32,062 bases of DNA. Source: Clostridium puniceum. GTDB taxonomy: Bacteria > Bacillota > Clostridia > Clostridiales > Clostridiaceae. Positions 28,601 to 32,062 of the stretch are shown one piece after another. Position numbers and translations under genes: made by a program. The notes beneath the pieces were generated by a model, which saw nothing but the letters and a program-made list of their open reading frames with translations, made no database searches and was not told the DNA's origin. Position 1 is the first letter of the stretch, and every line of letters starts with the position of its first letter. The DNA lies in the NCBI RefSeq assembly GCF_002006345.1, contig NZ_LZZM01000211.1, forward strand, positions 1 through 32,062, read 5' to 3'.

Positions 28601-31600
28601 TATTCAATTCTATCTTTAGGATAATCAGGCAAGATAGGTAAATATGCACCTCCTGCTTTCAATACCCCCAGTATTGCTACTATCATTTCTGCAGAACGAT
28701 TTGTCATTATTCCTACAATTGTTTCTTCCTTAACTCCCTTCTCCCTTAATTTCCAAGCTAAGACATTTGCTTTTCTGTTAAGTTCTTTGTAAGTGAGTTG
28801 TGTGTTTTCATATATAACAGCTATATTTTCCGGGGTTCTTTCAACCTGTTCCTCGAATAATTCTTTTATTGTTTTATTATAAGGATAATCTGCTTCTACA
28901 TCATTTAATTCATACAGAATTTTCTTTTGTTCTTTTAAGCTAAGCATTTCTGTTTCTGATATTTTAATATCTGGCTTATCTATTATACAATTTAATATAT
29001 TATATAAGTTATTTTTTATAGCTCTTATAGTCTCTTTACTATAAATATTGCTGTTATATTGTATTTTTATAGACAATTTATCACTTGGTATTATCAGAAG
29101 TTGTAAATCATAATTTGTCTGCTCAAATGTTTTAAAGTCTATCATATCTATTTCAGATTTCTTATCCATACCAGAATTCATATTTTTTTTGTCAATAGGA
29201 TAATTTTCATATACTACAACATGATTAATAAGTTTATTCTTCATAGTTGTTAAAGACTGCACTTCTGCTAATGAACAATATCCATACGTATTAGCTTCAA
29301 TAAAATCGTTATTTAGTTTTTTTGCTAATTCTTTAAATTCTGTATTGTCATCTCCTTTTACTCTTACAGGTACTGCATTTATAAACAATCCCATCATAGT
29401 TTCTATTCCTTCAATTTCACTTGGTCTTCCAGAAATTACAGAACCAAATACTACATCATTGGTATTGTTATATTTTTGTAATAATACTGCCCATGCAGTT
29501 TGGATTAGTGAATTTAATGTTATATTATTTTTCTCTGATAGCTTTCTAAATTCTGATGTGAGTATATCATCTAATACAATTGAATCTTCTCCATTATTAA
29601 AACCAGTTAGTTTATTATTTAACTTAGGAATTACTGATTCTTGTTCATATCCTGAAAGGTATACTTTCCAGTATTCTAACGCTTCAGCTTTATCTTGTTT
29701 ATCAAGCCATTCCAAGTAATTACTATATGGTACAGTCTCATCAATTACTATATTTTTTTCGCCTTCACAGAAAGCTTTATACAAGCTAACTATATCCCTC
29801 ATTATTATTCCTATGCACCAGCCATCCATAATTATATGATGGAAACTGTAAATCAATTTATATCTATTATCTTTTGTCTTTATTACTGATATCCTGATTA
29901 AGCAGTCATTGGTTAGATCAAACCCTTTATCTCTATCCTGCCTTTTAAAGTTTTCTATATACTCTTCCTGCTTTGAATCCGCTAAAGTGGTTATATCCTC
30001 ATAATTTATTAACATTTCCCTTTTGCTTAAAACTGCCTGCTTAGGTTTACTTATATCGCCATAGAAAAATGCGGTTCTTAATACCTCATATTTTTCTATA
30101 AGAGTATTAAATACTTTATTTAATACTTCTACTCTTAGTGTTCCTTCAAGAGTAAATACGCTTTGCTCAAAATATGCATGAGATTTTTTATCAAGTATTA
30201 AATTGTACAGCATACCTTCCTGCATAGGTGCTAAAGAATGAATTTTTTCTATATCTTTTTCACTAGATAACATTTTATTTAAATCTTCTATGCTTAATTC
30301 ATTATCGCCATAATCCCAAGGTGTTTTTTGTGTTTCTTTCTTACTTTCACAATGTTCTACAACTTTAATTAAATTTTTCTTATATTCTTCTAATAAATTA
30401 GCTACTGTCTCTTCCTTATATTCCTTAGTACTATAATTTAAAAATAATTCTAATTTTCCTTCTGAAACAAGCCCATTTATTTCTATAGAATTTAATTTTT
30501 TGTTTGCAGTTGAAACAGCCATACCACCTGTTAATTCAGAATATCTAAATGAATCTTTGCTTTCCTTATATACAAATTCTCCAAGGTAATTAAAACTTAT
30601 TTCTGGTTTTAGTTTAAATGAATTATCCTTATTATTTTGGTTATTTGTCAAATATTTCAATATACCATAACCTACACCATTGTTAGGTATATGTCTTAGA
30701 GTTTCTTTGGTATATTGAATAGAATATGATATATCTTCACTGTAAGTCATATCTAAAATTACTGGATACATAGACGTGAACCATCCTATTGTCCTATCTA
30801 TAGAAACATCTTTTAGAATTTCTTCTCTTCCATGACCTTCTAGACTTATAAGTACCTTATCATTTCTACTCCATTCTTTAACAGCTAATCCTAGGGAACA
30901 AAGTAATATATCATTTATTTGAGTATTATAGGCTGCACTTGTTTTTCTAAGAAGTCGTTCCGTTTCTTCTTTTGAAAAACTTATAGAAATACTTTGGCTT
31001 TCTCCAAGGGTGCTTTCAGTTTTTTCAAAATCCCTTGGAATTTCTCTTATTTCAGTATTCTCTATAGATTTCCAGTATTCTAATTCCTTTAGAATTTCTT
31101 TACTATTTGCATATTCTAAAAGTTTTCTTGTCCACTCTTTATAAGAAGTAGTTTTTTTAGGTAATATTATTTCTTCATCATTCTCTATAGCTTTATAAAG
31201 ATTTTCTAAATCTTCAAGTAATATTCTCCAAGAAACTCCATCCATAACCATATGATGAATAGCTATAAGCAGATAATCCCCGTCTTTAGTATTAAATAGT
31301 CCCAATTTTACTAGGATTCCTTTCTTTAAATTCATACCTTCCTGCAGTTTACTTGATAATTCCTCTATGGTATTTTTATAGTTTTCATCTTCTCTTAAAT
31401 CATATGCATCTAAAGTAAATACATCTTCTGATGCTTCCAACCCTCTATTTCTCTGCTCGATTTTATCTTTATCTTTTTCATATATCATTCTTAAAGCATC
31501 ATGATGTTTTAATATTTCTACAAAAGATTTTTTTAGTATTTCTTCCTTTATGCCATCCTTTTTATAGAACACAAAAGCCTGATTCCAATGATTTTTCTCT

Positions 31601-32062
31601 GAAAACTCATTTTCAAAGAACCACTTTTGAATTGGTGCTAATTCTGCTTCGCCTTCAACTACACTTTGATCAACTTCATTATTTTTGTATTTAACCTTCT
31701 CACTTAATTGTTTTATTGTTGGATTTTCCATTATATCTTTAACTTGAAGGCTCATATTATACTTTTGAAGTCTTGATACTATTTGTATTGATTTTATTGA
31801 GTCTCCACCTAACTCATAGTAATTATGGCTGATGCCTATGCCTTCTATTCCTAATACTTCTTCCCATACCTTAACTAAGTATTCTTCAGTTTCATTTCTT
31901 GCTGTCTCATATTCATTTTCCATTATTTCTGATACATCTATTTCTGGAAGTTCTTTTCTATCCACTTTTCCATTTACTGTTACTGGTAATTCTTCTATCT
32001 GCATTATATAGTTAGGTATCATATACGATGGCAGCTCATTAGAAAGCTCTTCTTTTATGGAT
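22615..32062 (-). CDS. NRPS-1: A(tail)–T–E–C–A–T–C–A–T–C, 5' end outside window
   Basis: This nonribosomal peptide synthetase has a frame open through the right edge. An internal ATG at 32022 is not the start, because the codons before it (EELSNELPSY) belong to the same A domain. Leftward order: A tail with NGKVDRKELPE; T with LGGDSIKSIQ (~31780-31830); E with HHMVMDG and EGHGREE (~31650-30340); C with PMQEGMLYN and HHIIMDG (~30245-28980); A (~28880-27370); T with LGGHSLNAA (~27230-27290); C with HHIIVDG (~27085-25860); A (~25750-24250); T with LGGHSLKAA (~24110-24170); complete C with HHIVVDG (~23960-22680); and a 33-residue tail after the ISNIEM linker. Both full A domains share the code D-F-W-N-T-G-M-V-H-K by hand alignment, one change from the known Thr code DFWNIGMVHK. 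They are almost identical in DNA. Expected output is D-Xaa-Thr-Thr handed to NRPS-2. Confidence 0.9.
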   Translation of the reverse strand, partial: SIKEELSNELPSYMIPNYIMQIEELPVTVNGKVDRKELPEIDVSEIMENEYETARNETEEYLVKVWEEVLGIEGIGISHNYYELGGDSIKSIQIVSRLQKYNMSLQVKDIMENPTIKQLSEKVKYKNNEVDQSVVEGEAELAPIQKWFFENEFSEKNHWNQAFVFYKKDGIKEEILKKSFVEILKHHDALRMIYEKDKDKIEQRNRGLEASEDVFTLDAYDLREDENYKNTIEELSSKLQEGMNLKKGILVKLGLFNTKDGDYLLIAIHHMVMDGVSWRILLEDLENLYKAIENDEEIILPKKTTSYKEWTRKLLEYANSKEILKELEYWKSIENTEIREIPRDFEKTESTLGESQSISISFSKEETERLLRKTSAAYNTQINDILLCSLGLAVKEWSRNDKVLISLEGHGREEILKDVSIDRTIGWFTSMYPVILDMTYSEDISYSIQYTKETLRHIPNNGVGYGILKYLTNNQNNKDNSFKLKPEISFNYLGEFVYKESKDSFRYSELTGGMAVSTANKKLNSIEINGLVSEGKLELFLNYSTKEYKEETVANLLEEYKKNLIKVVEHCESKKETQKTPWDYGDNELSIEDLNKMLSSEKDIEKIHSLAPMQEGMLYNLILDKKSHAYFEQSVFTLEGTLRVEVLNKVFNTLIEKYEVLRTAFFYGDISKPKQAVLSKREMLINYEDITTLADSKQEEYIENFKRQDRDKGFDLTNDCLIRISVIKTKDNRYKLIYSFHHIIMDGWCIGIIMRDIVSLYKAFCEGEKNIVIDETVPYSNYLEWLDKQDKAEALEYWKVYLSGYEQESVIPKLNNKLTGFNNGEDSIVLDDILTSEFRKLSEKNNITLNSLIQTAWAVLLQKYNNTNDVVFGSVISGRPSEIEGIETMMGLFINAVPVRVKGDDNTEFKELAKKLNNDFIEANTYGYCSLAEVQSLTTMKNKLINHVVVYENYPIDKKNMNSGMDKKSEIDMIDFKTFEQTNYDLQLLIIPSDKLSIKIQYNSNIYSKETIRAIKNNLYNILNCIIDKPDIKISETEMLSLKEQKKILYELNDVEADYPYNKTIKELFEEQVERTPENIAVIYENTQLTYKELNRKANVLAWKLREKGVKEETIVGIMTNRSAEMIVAILGVLKAGGAYLPILPDYPKDRIEYMLEDSQPQVLVGQKELIETVSFKGEILETESIKEDEDEDEKENLVALSSPHSMAYIIYTSGTTGKPKGVVIENINVVRLMFNSKMQYEFDEKQIWTMFHSYCFDFSVWEMYGALLYGGKLVVVSDNVTKNPAEFVKLLRKEKVTVLNQTPSSVYNLIEEEMKQEDNNLNIKYITFGGEMLKPAMLKRWIDKYPDTRLINMYGITETTVHVTFKEITDNEITTGISNIGVPIPTTTTYIMDKNLKLLPIGVPGELCVGGAGVARGYLKRPELTAEKFVENPYIKGERIYRSGDLVKMLSNGEMEYIGRIDHQIKIRGFRVEISEIENKLINHIDIKDAVVIAKDDLTGTKYVCAYITADKKFTIKELKEYLSQDLPYYMIPSYFVQIDKMPINANGKIDRRLLPEPEENAILDSSYEAAKNKIEEKLVAIWEEVLGKEHIGINDNYFDLGGHSLNAAMITSKINKEFCVDITVRVLFENPTINALSRLIEKSEKKESISIYKAGEKEYYKASSAEQRLFALWEMDKDNTVYNIPMIFEINKELDEKKVQIVLNELIRRHESLRTKFKIVDDEIVQVVDREWNLDFKYEELKETIVNEKINNFVKPFDLTKSPLMRCEIIKCSEKKYVFMVDFHHIIVDGMSSSILINEFKALYEGNVLPETALQYKDYSEWQNSLEEKGLIKKQEEYWLNRFKGELTILNILTDYERSNVQSYEGSRVIFNIGKALTDNLNKLAKDANTTLYMVLLSAYNVLLAKYSSQEDIIIGTAESGRTKAGLENIVGMFVNTVALRNYPEGNKTFKEFLNEVKDNTLRDFENADYQFENLIDKLNIKREASRNPLFDTMFVLENMDLNSKESSEKINILEAEFNVSKFDLTLTAMEIENGISFNFEYCIKLFKKDTLEKIKEHFINILNSIAAESDIKISEIEMLSLKEQKKILYELNDVEADYPYDKTIKELFEEQVERTPENIAVIYENTQLTYKELNRKANVLAWKLREKGVKEETIVGIMTNRSAEMIVAILGVLKAGGAYLPILPDYPKDRIEYMLEDSQPQVLVGQKELIETVSFKGEILETESIKEDEDEKENLVALSSPHSMAYIIYTSGTTGKPKGVVIENINVVRLMFNSKMQYEFDEKQIWTMFHSYCFDFSVWEMYGALLYGGKLVVVSDNVTKNPAEFVKLLRKEKVTVLNQTPSSVYNLIEEEMKQEDNNLNIKYITFGGEMLKPAMLKRWIDKYPDTRLINMYGITETTVHVTFKEITDNEITTGISNIGVPIPTTTTYIMDKNLKLLPIGVPGELCVGGAGVARGYLKRPELTAEKFVENPYIKGERIYRSGDLVKMLSNGEMEYIGRIDHQIKIRGFRVEISEIENKLINHIDIKDAVVIAKDDLTGTKYVCAYITADKKFTIKELKEYLSQDLPYYMIPSYFVQIDKMPINANGKIDRRLLPEPEENAILDSSYEAPRNMTEEELAFIWEEVLGKEHIGINDNYFDLGGHSLKAAVIVAKIKKRLCVEIKVRDLFENHTISALSKIIKKLDTKEYIEISKAEEKEYYKASSMEKRLFALWEINEQDTVYNIPMILEVNEKLDKEKVEKVLIEIIRRHEALRTSFDIVDGTIVQKIENEWNLDFKYEEAENIIVEERISNFIKPFNLRKGPLMRAEIIKCDEKKYLFMVDFHHIVVDGVSSIIILNEFIQLYEGKSLPEPLLQYKDYSEWQNSLEESGLIEKQRKYWINRLGGELPILNMQTDYERPIVKSNLGGLVNFNVNKELKNNLNKIAKDTGLTLYMILLAAYNIMLSKRSGQEDIIIGTAQAGRSHEETENLVGMFVNTIVLRNYPKGSKTFKEFLMEVKDSTLKDFENTEYQFENLIKELDIKRDAGRNPLFDVMFVLENMGSNSGGENKKIKPIEPKLNISKFDLTLSAVETEESIDFRLEYCSSLFRNETVEEMGEHYVNILNQITSDLDIYISNIEMISNNEREMYINNMNNDSEIIDAAEFNF
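24233..25847. repeat. Direct repeat copy A (second Thr adenylation domain)
   Basis: This ~1,615-base segment is repeated at 27353-28973. The first ~1,130 bases (24233 to about 25365) are identical. The remainder differs by four substitutions and one 6-base unit (TCATCT-type, two Asp/Glu codons) near 25365. It covers exactly the C-A linker, whole A domain and A-T linker. Identity falls away at once outside, in the T domain on one side and the C domain on the other. Confidence 0.95.
27353..28973. repeat. Direct repeat copy B (first Thr adenylation domain)
   Basis: This is the partner of 24233-25847 in the same orientation, offset by 3,120 bases (3,126 after the indel). It contains one extra 6-base unit in an acidic EDEDED run near 28490. 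Both copies lie inside one gene, so recombination between them would delete or add exactly one C-A-T module in frame. Confidence 0.95.

Noticed and set aside
32020..32022. ATG at 32022 as the NRPS-1 start
   Set aside because: The frame stays open to the window edge and the upstream codons encode the expected A-domain sequence just before YMIPNYI.

Overview
The window is very AT-rich and its proteins look like those of anaerobic Firmicutes. Low-GC codon use, a HelD-type helicase, an RsuA-like pseudouridine synthase, a split ThrE-like exporter and NRPS proteins with clostridial character all point to Clostridium sensu stricto. The species cannot be named from the sequence. No rRNA, tRNA or CRISPR array was seen.

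The left end (1-14.4 kb) is a mixed accessory or housekeeping region with much gene debris. It begins inside an IS5-family transposase. Next comes a ~116-bp near-perfect palindrome, then a secreted lipin-like (LNS2/HAD) phosphatase. A decayed GH53 endo-galactanase tail abuts helD, which has a short leader ORF and an operator-like palindrome upstream. An HD-domain hydrolase gene is broken by one extra base. A large cytoplasmic GH2 glycosidase is divergent from a two-gene YjjP/YjjB-type exporter. An rsuA-like gene and nudC follow, with remnants on either side of nudC: an ANT(6)-type aminoglycoside adenylyltransferase and a Gfo/Idh/MocA oxidoreductase.

The right end (13.1-32.06 kb) is a nonribosomal peptide assembly line transcribed leftward, in the order NRPS-1 (cut by the right window edge), NRPS-2, MFS exporter. 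Visible domains of NRPS-1 are A(tail)-T-E / C-A-T / C-A-T / C. Visible domains of NRPS-2 are half-C-A-T-E / C-A-T-TE. Domain types agree with each other: T domains before E carry GGDSI, those before C carry GGHSL, and the C domains after E look like the D-donor type. Hand-read specificity codes suggest Thr, Thr and D-Tyr, plus an unassigned last residue, preceded by at least one D-residue: ...D-Xaa-Thr-Thr-D-Tyr-Yaa, released by the TE. The MFS protein is the likely exporter. No PPTase, MbtH protein or regulator is in view.

Three observations matter most. The two Thr A domains are a ~1.6-kb direct DNA repeat with only four substitutions and one 6-bp indel, set in clearly diverged C and T domains, so a whole A-domain unit was recently copied. 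The NRPS-1/NRPS-2 break is odd: NRPS-1 ends in a complete C domain while NRPS-2 starts with only the C-terminal lobe of another. Finally, helD appears to sit behind a leader peptide whose stop codon overlaps the helD ribosome binding site.
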